Positions 12,356 to 23,422 of a DNA stretch of 64,000 nucleotides are shown here, in pieces. The position numbers were made by a program, and so were the translations under genes. Under the pieces are notes generated by a model. The model was given only the letters and a program-made list of their open reading frames with translations, did no database searches and was not told the origin of the DNA. The stretch comes from Mercenaria mercenaria. Taxonomy: Eukaryota > Mollusca > Bivalvia > Venerida > Veneridae. Location of the stretch: the NCBI RefSeq assembly GCF_021730395.1, contig NC_069363.1, positions 23,968,001 to 24,032,000 on the forward strand, written 5' to 3'. Numbering within the stretch: position 1 is the first letter of the stretch; each line of letters opens with the position of its first letter.

Positions 12356-13645
12356 GATGAGTTTTTACTTACAAATTAAAAAAAAAATATATATATTTAA
12401 TTTAAATGAAAATAAAATGTTAATTCTATGTATTATCCATTCACGTAGCACAGCGTGTTTTAAATAAGCTACTTTTTAAAAGTCTAATCTCTTTTAAATC
12501 ACCTAATCAAATTACAACTGCAGACGATAAATCGATCTCCCCTGACGACATGAATGGAATGGTCCACCCAGGGTGTAAAAGACCTCTGTCATTGACAAAA
12601 AGACAATTGGAGTGTGTAATATACACTGAATGGTTCCTCAATGAAAACTGTCTGAATTGTGATATACTTGATTGAGAAAAAATGTTAATGTAAATATAAC
12701 ATGTATGTCAGATAATAGTAAACTGTGACGTAGCATATTTTTCATATATTTTATATTTTTCCCACATGGTTATATCAAAAGCGCGTTTTGAGAGTGAAAT
12801 AAACAAACTATATTTCATTTAAGCATTCATTTGATTTACCTCCTTATTTTGCTTTCGTTGACAAAAACATTGAGCACTTGCGTATTTCAAACCATTCCAT
12901 TATCTCTCATATCATTTCTATAAAAAGTTAAGGCGAAAACAACTCATTCAAATGTTATGTTTTGTCAGCTACATGTACTTAATCCTGTAATGTTAACAAA
13001 AAAAGTAAATTCCATGTTGTTGAGTTCATGTTTGCTAACGTTACATCTATACAGAATTAAGCTTGACATAGATATGGCTTGATTTAGCTAAACAAGTTAA
13101 CTCAAAGAAGCAATAAAATTAATGTTTCTCAGTTGGGACCGTTAAACAAGTGTTAGCTGAAACCAGGCAGAAACGTACTGCACAAGTTGGCACGGCAACG
13201 CTAAACGTTAATAATAATTATCTAGCAGCATTAATAAACTAGGTAATATATTATATACAGTTAGATCAATAGTCCAGTAAGACCACCCTTTTATTACATC
13301 AGAAATAGGTATATAATATGGGCATAGGGAAGAGTTATTGTCATGGCTTCATTAGAGTTTAAAGCAGGTAGTCTGTGTTGAGCGGTCACAGTCAGTTCAC
13401 AGTTAATTGGTATAGTAGGTTCAACTATGTCTGTAATTTGGCAAACGGTCCATCCAACCATTGTCCTCTAAATTGCGTGTCGTCATGTCTTTATACAGTA
13501 TCAGCGTCTGAAATAGAACACATTATCCATAGTTATCACTGTGTTGTCCAAAGGTAGAATTGTTCAGTGTGCAAAAGAGAGTATACGGGCTGTGCCGTTC
13601 GCATGTAATGTTATCTTATTTTTACCCCTGGACATTAGTAGAAAA
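12356..13645. other. Intergenic stretch upstream of the 222-residue gene
   Basis: This is the presumed promoter side of the minus-strand gene. I see AT-rich sequence, short A runs at 12379 and no recognisable repeat, RNA gene or convincing coding exon. No clear TATA-type element stands out close to the first exon. Confidence 0.4.
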
Positions 13646-13872
13646 CCTCACCATGAGAAAACCAACATAGTGCGTTCAGCATGGATCCAGACCAGCCTGT
13701 GCATCCGCGCAATCTGGTCAGGATCCATCTTGTTCGCTTTCGGTTTCTCTAATTGCAACAGGCTTTGAAAGCGAACAGCATGGATCCTGACCAGACTGCG
13801 CGGATGCGCAGGCTGGTCTGGATCCATGCTGGTCGCAAATGCACTATGTTGGTTTTCCCATGGCGCGGCTCA
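13646..13872. repeat. Foldback element, family A copy 2
   Basis: Same nested palindrome as at 1287-1523. The left terminus is worn (CCTCACCATGAGAAAACC) and the right end is ATGGCGCGGCTCA. The two halves carry ATCCAGACCAGCCTG and its mirror CAGGCTGGTCTGGATCC. Confidence 0.85.
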
Positions 13873-14210
13873 TTTACGTCAGATTCAAGATTATGTCTGT
13901 TCTTCAAACTCAGTTTTATAACTTAGAAGCCTGACATACATACTAGTATCATGTAGTCTTTCTTCGAAGCTTTGGAAAGATACATTAGTTCAATATTTTA
14001 ACCTGTAAGAGTCTTCGTCCTTTACACATTTGAACAGTAGCGTATACCTTGGTATTTCACTCACTGAATATTAAGACTTTTCAAGAAATGGCAAGATCTG
14101 GAACAATACCTACTGGAAGAGCACATGGTCTTGTTATTTCAAAATGCAAAACGTTAAAGTTTTGCAGCACCCAGCTAGGGTGATAGATCTTACTTTTGAA
14201 TAAATGCTTT

Positions 14211-14426
14211 TTAACCCTTACCCTGCTAAATTTCTACAATGAACTTGTCCATTCTTCCAATTTGGACAGTACCATTAACTGCTAAAAAGGGGTACTTACC
14301 AAAAAAGATACTGACTGAATAGCGAACAGTGCAGATCATGATCAGACTGCACGGATGTGCAGGCTGATCATGATCTGCACTGGTCGCAAAGGCATAATCA
14401 ATCGTGTCCAGCATGGTAAGGGTTAA
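14211..14426. repeat. Foldback element, family B copy 2
   Basis: Inverted ends TTAACCCTTACCCTGCT and AGCATGGTAAGGGTTAA enclose a 216-bp element. The centre has a palindrome GATCATGATCAGACTGCAC / GTGCAGGCTGATCATGATC. It matches the copy at 7153-7362. Confidence 0.75.
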
Positions 14427-14978
14427 AACGCAGCCATGGTGGTTCCATATGCAATACGAGTCAGAATGCAGTACTTGATAAAGTCATGTAACTGTAGAAT
14501 TTCGAAGATGTTTGACTCTAGACTAAAATAGTTTAAACTGAGAAAATAACATCCAATATTAAATGAAAAACAAAAACTTGCGCATGTGTAAAATGTTTAG
14601 AAGTACTCATAGACTATTACATTGTTGAACGCGATCATTTATAAGGTTATACAAAAACCTTTGTTGACAGGACAGAAACAAAATTGATAGATATTGGAAG
14701 TTAGCAATATCAAAGGATGTTCAGTAAAATGGTCAAGATAGTATCTAAAAAATAGAAGTCATGTGTGCTATTCTATAAAAAAAAAAATATTTTGAAATGT
14801 AAAGTAATTGCCTGTTTTAATATACTATAGTTTCGTTTTACTTTTTTAAAGGTATTTCATATGGCGATTATAGATGACCCCAAGTGGCCCACGGGCATTA
14901 TTTCAGGCACGCACGACACCTGTGTAGAACCCCGACCTTTCATAAGCCAGCAGAATGGCGTTAACAGAGACAGGCATT

Positions 14979-15176
14979 TGAGCCGCACCATGAGAAAATC
15001 AACATAGTGCGTTTGCGGACCAGCATGGATCCAGACGAGCCTGCGCATCCGCACAGTCTGGTCAAGATCCATCCTGTTCGATAACGGTTTCAATAGGCGT
15101 TGAAAGCGAACAGCATGGATCCTCGATCCGTGCTGGTCGCAAACGCACTGTGTCGGTTTTCTCATGGCGCGGCTCA
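14979..15176. repeat. Foldback element, family A copy 3 (internally shortened)
   Basis: The left end TGAGCCGCACCATGAGAAAA and right end CTCATGGCGCGGCTCA are intact. About 35 bp of the right half, the ACCAGACTGCGCGG part, are missing compared with the other copies. Confidence 0.8.
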
Positions 15177-15477
15177 ATTGTATTTGACACAAATAAGATA
15201 GCAAACAAATAAAATATGATTGATAAAACTTTGTGAACAAATATAACACTTTAGCATATGTTTTATGAAACATATGGATAAATTATTTGTGATTTTATGA
15301 GAACATATCTCATTCGGTGTTTTTTTTTTCAACATAAAGTTTAGCTCGTAAATAACAATTTTCATGAAGTATATAATATGACATTGATTTTTATTGATCA
15401 AGAATTGAAAATGTAAATTTGTGTCTTTAGCTAAATAGACTTTTCACATTCGATAAATCATCATTACTTATAAACTA

Positions 15478-15714
15478 TGAGCCGTGCCATGGGAAAACCA
15501 ACACAGTGGCTTTGCGACCAGCATGGATCCAGACCAGCCTGCGCATCCGCGCAGTCTGGTCAGGCTCCATGCTGTTCGCTTTCAAAGCATATAGCAATTA
15601 CAGAAACCGTTAGCGAACAGCTTGGATCCTGACCAGACTGCGCGGATGCGCAGGCTGGTCTGGATCCATGCTGGTCGCAAAGCCACTATGTTGGTTTTCT
15701 CATGGCACGGCTCA
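15478..15714. repeat. Foldback element, family A copy 4
   Basis: Full-length 237-bp copy with ends TGAGCCGTGCCATGG and CATGGCACGGCTCA. Both inner hairpins are complete. It lies about 700 bp upstream of the start of the beta-propeller gene. Confidence 0.85.
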
Positions 15715-16392
15715 TATCTCTTATTTTATGTGAAACATATAAAGGGCGATAATCCACTACAAACGACACTAGATTAATTCATGATTAGTTTTTGATAAAC
15801 CCTGGGATTATGTCTTTAGGATTGCGGTTTTCATGTTTATATATAATGAGATCAGTGATTGATCTTAAACCTTGGTGTGTCGATATTTGTAAAATTTTAT
15901 ATATAGGTCGAAATATGCGGATAGACTTATGTCATTGATTTTATGAACTTAAGAAACTTCAAGTTCATGTTTAAATGTGTGTATAAAGTTTATGGAGATA
16001 TGGCTACGGTAAATCAATTTTATTATCTTTTTGGTACCATATTATATGGTTAACATTATAAACTGACTATACACAAAATGTACGATTTTCACCTGTCACT
16101 TGAGAGTAACAAATCTACTAGTTGTAATCAATATCTTTAATTGCTTTTCTTGCAGGTACTTTGTAGTTAATTGTTTATTCATGAAATCTACATGCTGAAT
16201 TTTGATGTTAAAAGGAAAAGAAGAAAAAAACTATCTTTACTGATTACAGCTAGACGTGGTTAGTACAAATAAAACACGTGTGTCAGAGGAAGTGCTAGAA
16301 TGTCAGTTGTAACGATAACTCACTTAGTGTTTTTTCTTCTTCAGTTGTTCCAGAAAGAGAACATAGAATGACGTAATTAATGACGAGCCACA

Positions 16393-17376
16393 ATGGGCTG
16401 TACACAGTCTAAGGTTGTCGATGCAACAGCCGGTGGACAAACGTTACAAGCTAAAGCAAAACAGACGAAGCAGACGCAACAGAAAAATGGAAAAACTACA
16501 GCACCGGAAATTACTGAGCCTGCGAAACCAAAAGCTACCTACGCAAACTATCAAAGTTCCCACGATGCAAAGTTACAGCAAGAGTCTGCCTGTTCACTAC
16601 GCGGAGTAACTTTCATGCAAAATCGAGACCTCGTGGCAGCTGATTATAAAAATAACAAATTGAAACTCTACAGTTCAAAATTTGAATTCCTTGCTGACAT
16701 CGAGCTGCAAAGTGCACCATGGGATGTATGTCAAGCAGCCGACAATGCAGACGACATTTTAGCGACAGTGCCGTACAAAAAGGAAGTACATCGTCTTACA
16801 GTTAACAAAGTGAACAATCATATCAGATTAGTTCCAGTGTCAGAATTCAGAACGAACGGGTTTTGTTGGGGTATTACGTGTTTTGATAGCGGAATTGCTG
16901 TTTGTGTTAAAGTATCGGTGTCAGAGAAAACATGGCCTAAACCCCCGGAATTCCAAGTGCATATCCATGAATTTGATGGAACATTTCGACGCGCAATAAT
17001 GTTTGACGCAAATAGCACCCCATACTTTATAGAACCAAAATATCTGAACGTAACATACGATGATTTATTTCTTTTAATCTCAGATTATAAACAAAACAAC
17101 GTTATGTGTATGAACAATGAAGATGAGCTGATATTTTCTTATATAGGAATGAAAAGCCCAAATGGCATTGCCATGGATGAAAATAAGAATCTCCATATCG
17201 CAAGCTTTTTCGGAACTCAAAGGGTTCATAAAGTTGGTCCTAACGGTAAATATATAGACGGTCTTCCCCATGATGAAGATAGACCTTTATTTCCTCATGG
17301 AATCTGTTACAGGAAGAAAGACAGAATCATTGTAATGACAACAGACCAGTCACTGGAAGTATACAAACTGGTTTAG
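16393..17376 (+). CDS. N-myristoylated NHL/TRIM-like beta-propeller protein
   Basis: Uninterrupted 327-codon frame. The start is chosen because MGCTQSK is a textbook N-myristoylation signal (Gly2) with Cys3 available for palmitoylation, so the protein is probably attached to membranes. Residues about 10-55 are a low-complexity Gln/Lys linker. From about residue 60 to the end there are propeller-like blades: LRGVTFMQNRDLVAADYKNN, a blade ending FLADIEL, and MKSPNGIAMDENKNLHIASF followed by VHKVGPNGKYIDGLPHD. This is the C-terminal region style of molluscan TRIM2/3/56-like proteins, but no RING or B-box is present. That absence together with lipidation argues against a ubiquitin ligase role and for a membrane-tethered scaffold (inference). 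An AATAAA lies at 18043. Upstream CTTCTTCAG at 16340-16348 could be the acceptor of a 5' UTR intron. Confidence 0.88.
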   Translation: MGCTQSKVVDATAGGQTLQAKAKQTKQTQQKNGKTTAPEITEPAKPKATYANYQSSHDAKLQQESACSLRGVTFMQNRDLVAADYKNNKLKLYSSKFEFLADIELQSAPWDVCQAADNADDILATVPYKKEVHRLTVNKVNNHIRLVPVSEFRTNGFCWGITCFDSGIAVCVKVSVSEKTWPKPPEFQVHIHEFDGTFRRAIMFDANSTPYFIEPKYLNVTYDDLFLLISDYKQNNVMCMNNEDELIFSYIGMKSPNGIAMDENKNLHIASFFGTQRVHKVGPNGKYIDGLPHDEDRPLFPHGICYRKKDRIIVMTTDQSLEVYKLV

Positions 17377-18042
17377 CGGAAGTATCAATTGCAGATTTAG
17401 ATATTAATTAAACACTTGCACGGAATGACGTGCGCACTTGCGTTCGGGAATTGATAGGGATTCTACTAAGAAAGACACAACGGTTTCAGTTATCAGCAAG
17501 TACTTTATTTAGAAAAAAAATACAAAACTCGTGACTAGCACAGACTACAGATCTTAAAAATCAAAATGTGTCGTAAAACATATGCTCAACGTAAGAAAGA
17601 AATTTGTAATTATTGTTTACAATGACAACCTCATACAATGTGCAATTTTGCCAGTTGCATTTAATTTTAATATTTGCATATATGAGATGGTGTCTATTTT
17701 AAGTGTATTATATGATGATTTCTTGCCAGAATGATAAAGAAATTATCAGTTGAAGCACGTTGGGAAACAACGGATGCCACACTGCTCTGTGATATATACT
17801 TTATAAGAGATTGCTTTAAAAAGTTTATTTCTTGTTCATGCTTTTCAATGTTTCACTTATTTCCTTGTCTATTGATGGGAATTTTAGGAAAATGCCATTC
17901 CAAATTTATGTTGCTATTTCTAAATGTATGCAGTTATGTCAACACTCATATTTATATGTGGTAGGCACATCTACTGTCTGATGAACTTTGCATTAAAAAA
18001 CTAGTATATTGTTGTTATATTTGAGTAAGTTTAGCTGTTACA

Positions 18043-18048
18043 AATAAA
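18043..18048 (+). promoter_or_regulatory. Candidate polyadenylation signal of the beta-propeller gene
   Basis: AATAAA about 670 nt after the stop codon, on the same strand and before any other gene. A nearer variant signal could be used instead. Confidence 0.35.
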
Positions 18049-18169
18049 GTATGCATTACATCGACTCACTTGCTCATAGTTTTACATTTGTTTATTACCA
18101 GATGTTTCAGCGATTAGTTCTTGTTAATTTAAAATTTCTTTTTAAATCTACGAAAGAGATATTACCATA

Positions 18170-18406
18170 TGAGCCGCGCCATGAGAAAACCAACATAGTG
18201 CATTTGCGACCAGCATGGATCCAGACCAGCCTGCGAATCCGCGCAGTCTGGTCAGGATCCATGCTGTTCGCTTTCAAAGCCTGTTGTAATTAGAGAAACC
18301 GTTAGCGAACAAGATGGATCCTGACCAGACTGCGCGGATGCGCAGTCTGGTTTGGATTCATGGTGGTCGTAAGTGCACCATGTTGGTTTTCTCATGGCGC
18401 GGCTCA
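18170..18406. repeat. Foldback element, family A copy 5
   Basis: Full-length copy with perfect ends TGAGCCGCGCCATGAGAAAA and CTCATGGCGCGGCTCA and both inner hairpins. The good end match suggests it is among the younger copies here. It begins about 120 nt after the candidate polyadenylation signal of the beta-propeller gene. Confidence 0.87.
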
Positions 18407-19133
18407 TATAATGTTTCCTACGTTTACAAACTTCCCTGGACACCACAAATAGTTATTACAGTTATAATAGCACTAACAGATGCTAAACAACCCATGGCAC
18501 GAGTAATCGGCTTTGGGCTGAGGTTAATACCTCGTCTCCAAGCAGGAAGAGTGAAAACACTGAAGTGTGATATTACAAAATTTTATTTGGAGAAATCGTA
18601 TTATTTGCTTATTTTTTCGTTTAACAATGACATAAATTACATGAGATTTTTTATGCTCATCAATAGATTTCAGAATTCAAAAAATATCTGTTACACATTT
18701 AACATACATAGTTGTTATTAAGATCTCCTTTGTTTTGATATGGCACGAGTTTAAATACGGGATTTCTTATGAAACTAAAATAAAAAAGACTTCAAACGTG
18801 ACAATTGAAGGGACATAATCGATTATTGAAAAAGACGTAGTGACGAACGGCTTAATGCCCTGAAATCTTTTTCGAAGCTGTCAAGATTGTCTTTTTTTTT
18901 AAAGTTACACATGTATTCGTTTTGACGATAGTCTCCTTCACTGTTATCTGTATGGGGTAAATGTTGTACAAAAATGTGCTGCTTATCATGCTACCAAAAT
19001 CCGATAGCAGAGGAGTCAAAATTTCAACTTTCCATATCTGGCAGAACATTTCCATACTTATTTCCGGTTTAAACCCCCCAGTTTCCTTAATATAGGTTAC
19101 TGACCGTTCCAAGGCGGTGTCCCTATTTTCAAC

Positions 19134-19400
19134 TTGTTTTCTGTCTTTTCTTTTGTGTTGCGTATGTTGTCTTGTTTGTTGTTAGCGTTTCTTTCCCCTT
19201 TCTCCCCACTCCTCCTATCGCTCCATCCTTCCCCCTTGCGATTGCGCTACTGTGGTTTACGTTGTAGTGTAGCTGTGATTAAGGTACGCAGAATTATTCC
19301 CTTTGTAAATTCACCCTGTTCTGCTTTCCCCTTCAACCCCCTCTCCCTCTCCCATCCCCTTTCTACCCCTTACCCATTCCTCTCCTCTATCTATATTCTG
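19134..19400 (+). other. Pyrimidine-rich tract upstream of the LRR gene
   Basis: Two blocks of almost pure C/T sequence (about 19180-19230 and 19320-19390) flank a mixed segment. The tract could be part of the promoter or 5' leader of the leucine-rich repeat gene about 1 kb downstream. Open frames across it read as Ser/Pro/Leu-rich noise. Confidence 0.4.
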
Positions 19401-19569
19401 CAGTAAATCAAATTGTACATGTTGGATTTTTTAAGCAACCCGTCTGTAATATTTTTCCGTTACAGCTTCTTTTTGTTGTGGGCCTACTTTGCAAATGCGT
19501 GGCTCTGAGGCTGTGTTTGTGGTGCTCTGTGCTTCCGAGAAGTGTTACGTCAATCATAAACGATAATAG

Positions 19570-20191
19570 GTAAGGGTAGATTTCTCACATATATATATTC
19601 AACATTTTCATCTGTGCCAGTTTTAGAAGTAAACCTTATTGATTTGAACCTGTTTCTTGTTTTTATTAGAAAAATGGTTTGCTTGAACATAGAAAGTATA
19701 CTTTAATTAGAAGAGGTGTCTGATAAATGACCTGTATGAGAAGCATTGATTTTAAATTTGTTTAGATCGGAACCTCTGCCATTTAAAAGGTGTTTATTTG
19801 CTTCAATTTCATTTCGTATGAAAAGTAAAGCATTTTGTGTACATAACGATAGCAAGGTAAACTTTAAATACTTATCTTCACTTTCCTCTATTTGGAATAT
19901 TTAGGAGATAAACACAAAATTAGTGTCGTAAAATCCACTCCAGATTCAAATTAAACCTATTTAATGCAAAAATTGCAAGAACGATTTGAGCAAATTGAAC
20001 GAGTTTGACGTAAGTACAAACGAAATATGAGAAAAACAATAAACGAAGAGTTCAAAATGTTATCATATTGTGAAAGGACAATAAAAAAGAAGGTAACGCA
20101 GTACGTGAACATTTTATTTCTGAATAACTTACTGTTGTGTTGAATTCAATCTGTCATATATGAAACAATTTGGATTTGATTGAAATTTCAG
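19570..20191 (+). other. Candidate 5' UTR intron of the LRR gene
   Basis: A strong donor (ATAATAG|gtaagg at 19569/19570) and acceptor (gaaatttcag|AAAG at 20191/20192) bracket 622 bp. The acceptor is 37 nt before the ATG of the LRR gene. Inferred from splice signals only. Confidence 0.4.
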
Positions 20192-20228
20192 AAAGTAACA
20201 ATACATAACTTTATAAAAACGACTAAAC

Positions 20229-21140
20229 ATGATGCGATCAAGTAGAGTATCTTATTTTGAAAAGGAAGTTTTGAAGGAGCTGCGCCTCAGAGTTGAAACA
20301 AACGATCCTCTCTTCTATGGACAGAAGAAACTGAAAATGCGCGGGAAAGACTTAAAGGCTATCCCACACGTGCTCTTCACTATGATGGATCTTGAAGTTT
20401 TGGATCTGAGCCCGGAACGGGAATCGTGTTTAGATTTCCGGCTCCCACTGGTACCTCCATCGATTGGACGATTGATAAATCTAAAGGTGCTTATGCTGGA
20501 TACTAATGAGTTATACAATCTGCCGAAGGAAATATGTCTTCTGCAGAGTTTGGAGCGGTTGTCGCTTAGCAACAATGTTCTAACGTCGTTGCCGCATGGT
20601 ATAGGTCGACTTCCGCTTTTGAGAAGTTTACATATGTCAAATAATAAATTTGACGCATTTCCTCTGGAAGTTTGTGAACTCAAAGCGCTAGAATTTCTAG
20701 ACCTAAGTGATAATTTGTTAGTGTCTATACCAAAAGAGATCTCTAACTTGAAAACACTCGGGACCCTTTTACTGAATTACAACAAACTTATTCATTTACC
20801 GGATGAACTCTGTGAGCTCGTCGATCTGGAATGTTTGTGGCTTGGAAACAATAGGTTAAGGGAACTTCCACACAACTTTGGGAATCTCGTGCGACTGGAC
20901 TGGGGATACAGGTACACCTCCTCCGTGCTCGAATGTAACCCACTAGTACACCCACCATTAGAGATCTGCAGACTAGGGCCGAGGAAAATAAATGAATATT
21001 TTAAAGATCTGGACTCGGTAAGGGAGATAAGTACGGCTGAGTTTGAAGGCGACGAGGAGGAGTTACAGGCCATTGAAACTGAGTCGGAGTCTGAAAAAGA
21101 GGGAAATGATGCAAAAACACCTGTTGCAGACGAAACATAA
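20229..21140 (+). CDS. Leucine-rich repeat protein with acidic tail
   Basis: Single-exon frame of 303 codons starting MMRSSRVSYFEKEVLKELRL; a one-codon later start (second Met) is equally possible. From about residue 35 to 230 there are seven to eight 23-residue repeats of the intracellular LxxLxLxxNxLxxLPxxIxxL type, e.g. LERLSLSNNVLTSLPHGIG and LEFLDLSDNLLVSIPKEI. The repeat type matches the SHOC2/PIRL/LRRC group of cytosolic scaffolds. There is no signal peptide or membrane segment. The C-terminal 40 residues are strongly acidic (GDEEELQAIETESESEKEG) and likely disordered. The last repeat is distorted by an insertion (YRYTSSVLECNPLVHPP). Partner and pathway cannot be read from the sequence. 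It lies 2.9 kb after the beta-propeller gene on the same strand. Confidence 0.9.
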   Translation: MMRSSRVSYFEKEVLKELRLRVETNDPLFYGQKKLKMRGKDLKAIPHVLFTMMDLEVLDLSPERESCLDFRLPLVPPSIGRLINLKVLMLDTNELYNLPKEICLLQSLERLSLSNNVLTSLPHGIGRLPLLRSLHMSNNKFDAFPLEVCELKALEFLDLSDNLLVSIPKEISNLKTLGTLLLNYNKLIHLPDELCELVDLECLWLGNNRLRELPHNFGNLVRLDWGYRYTSSVLECNPLVHPPLEICRLGPRKINEYFKDLDSVREISTAEFEGDEEELQAIETESESEKEGNDAKTPVADET

Positions 21141-21630
21141 TGATTGGAATGGTATATATTAGAGTGAAGATATTCGGTTTAATTCACCCATGGCATATAG
21201 AAATATATATATATATATTCATTGAGAACATTATTTTATGTTATTTTCTTTGTACGTTGGTAATATGCGTAGATTCATACTTGCTAGCAATTTGCTGGCA
21301 CTTTTTATATGTTGTATTAGTAGATAGTTTGAAATTTTATATACAAGTAAAAGTGAAAAAATCTACACTGTATTCCTCTCATTTGCTGTTTTCGTGAATC
21401 AATGCTATTAGCAAACTAACTACCAACTAACGACCGTAGGGTTGAGTATGAGGATTTGAGACTTGCACTGTGATACCGTATCCCCGGGGAGTTTTTTATG
21501 TTGCCTTCTCCCGCATAAAGCTTCCCGGTAGTGTTGTATAAAAGACATACATTTTAGTTTGAGCTTGTTGACAAACCTTCTGCATAACGCTCGTGTTCAG
21601 CATCATCGTAGTAGCTCTAAACAAGCAAAC

Positions 21631-21683
21631 TATCATCATCGTCATCATCATCATCGTAGTGGTCGTCGTCGTCGTAGTTGTAA
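21631..21683. repeat. Imperfect (ATC/GTC)n trinucleotide run
   Basis: Runs of ATCATCATC change to GTCGTCGTC within about 50 bp. A simple-sequence repeat in the region downstream of the LRR gene, where I see no gene up to 28 kb. Confidence 0.7.
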
Positions 21684-22156
21684 TTGATTGAAGTGTGCTT
21701 TTCGTACAAAACATCATCATCAGCGTAATTTAGCATCTTTTGTAGAGATAACGCATATATTTCGTGTTATAACATCTAACCCAATGGATTGGTTGGTGTC
21801 TAAGCCCGGTAAGGCGAGTGTACCAACGTATCCTGGTAATACGAAATGAACGTGCGCTAACATAATTCTAGCATAAAACGTGTAAAAAGCTACAAATGAA
21901 TACATTGTCCAGCCGTGTCCGTGAAATGCACGGGAATGTCAGCTTTGTTTGATTAAGATGACGTCATTACTTTTTGAATTATCCGTTAGGAGACCATTGA
22001 ACATTTACGCTTTGCCACGGAACGCGCATGTATAAAGAGGTGTGTTAACAGAGTGTGAGGACGAGAATCTCTCTGATAACACACTTTATTCTCCTGTTAA
22101 AACACGCCCTGGAAATGGCAAAAACAGCAGTTTTATATTATAACATATTCAGAAAA

Positions 22157-22259
22157 TGAGCCGCGCCATGAGAAAACCAACATAGTGCATTTACGACCAG
22201 CATGGATGCAGACTAGCCTGCGCAAATGCACTTTGTTGGCTTTCTCATGGTGTGGCTCA
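22157..22259. repeat. Foldback element, family A copy 6 (internal deletion)
   Basis: Only 103 bp remain. The ends TGAGCCGCGCCATG and CATGGTGTGGCTCA are kept but the core hairpins are gone. This is the expected form of a MITE that lost its middle. Confidence 0.75.
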
Positions 22260-23222
22260 AATGACGCTATGCTTAAAAATGATGGGTGTCAATTTTAAGG
22301 GCTATAGTTGACCCCCTTTGAAAATAACACGTGTTTCCTTTTCCATAGGTCAAAATGTAATTTCTCTGATGCCTCCATTTATTACAAGTTTAAAAACACA
22401 TAAAAAATAGGACAGAAATGATGATGCTGATTATTATTTCTATTTCTGTTATAGTATTATCATTTTCATTATCACCAATATAACCATTACTATTGTTACT
22501 ATTGTATAACCATTATTGATATTGTTATTATAATTATTTATGTCTTGTTGATTTTTCAAGCTGGGGAGCTTTTTGCGGATTGAGGGGATTATGGAGAGAG
22601 GGTTATGCGGTGCTACAACCGGGGTATAAATGTACTTGAGGAGCGCTATTGAAAATAGTAGATATAGTAAAATGTGTGCATTTTCTAATTCCGCCGATTT
22701 CTCAATTGGTTGCTTAGGAAGATAAAATATGAAATAGGATTTTGTGTCACTAGAGCCATTAGCTGGCTATGAGCTATTCTGACCAACTGCCGTCCGTTGG
22801 ATCACGTCCGACGGTCGTCTACCATTTATCGTTTTTCTCGTGGAAAACATACGTAGGACTTTTAATCACGCACTGGCCCTAACGAAACATAGTACTTAAT
22901 TTATCAACAGATTTCAAGCAAACTTACACACTTTATAGCAATAAGAAGGCTGAAACTAACTTTTTGACGGTAATAATCAAAATTTATTCGGCATTACGAC
23001 AATATTTTTCACTAAATTTAACGATATTTTAAATAAAAACCAGGAACTGTATTTTCAAATTGAACGTTGGCGGGTTTTCCAAAGGATCTGATTGCAGATT
23101 TTTCAATGTTCTGTTTAGATGTTGAAAAGATTGATATCCTGATATCTATTTTGATTTTTTGATACTCATGGAAAGTGGACTACTTCTTTTAACTGTAGCC
23201 AGCTGCAGTAAACATATAAATA

Positions 23223-23422
23223 TGAGCCGCGCCATGAGAAAACCAACATAGTGCATTTGCGATCAGCATGGATCCAGACTAGCCTGCGCATCCGCGCAGT
23301 CTGGTCAGGATCCATGTTGTTCGCTAACGGTTTCTCTAATTGCAATAGGCTTTGAAAGCGAACAGCATGGATCCTGACCAGACTGCGCGGCAAGCTATTT
23401 TGTTTTCTCATGGTGCGGCTCA
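23223..23422. repeat. Foldback element, family A copy 7 (right half shortened)
   Basis: Left half complete (TGAGCCGCGCCATGAGAAAA). The right half lacks the segment holding the second CAGGCTGGTCTGGATCC and resumes at TTTTCTCATGGTGCGGCTCA. Confidence 0.8.

Noticed and set aside
19134-19406. A 90-codon plus-strand frame over the C/T-rich tract.
   Set aside because: Ser/Pro/Leu-rich composition follows from the pyrimidine tract; no domain or splice support.
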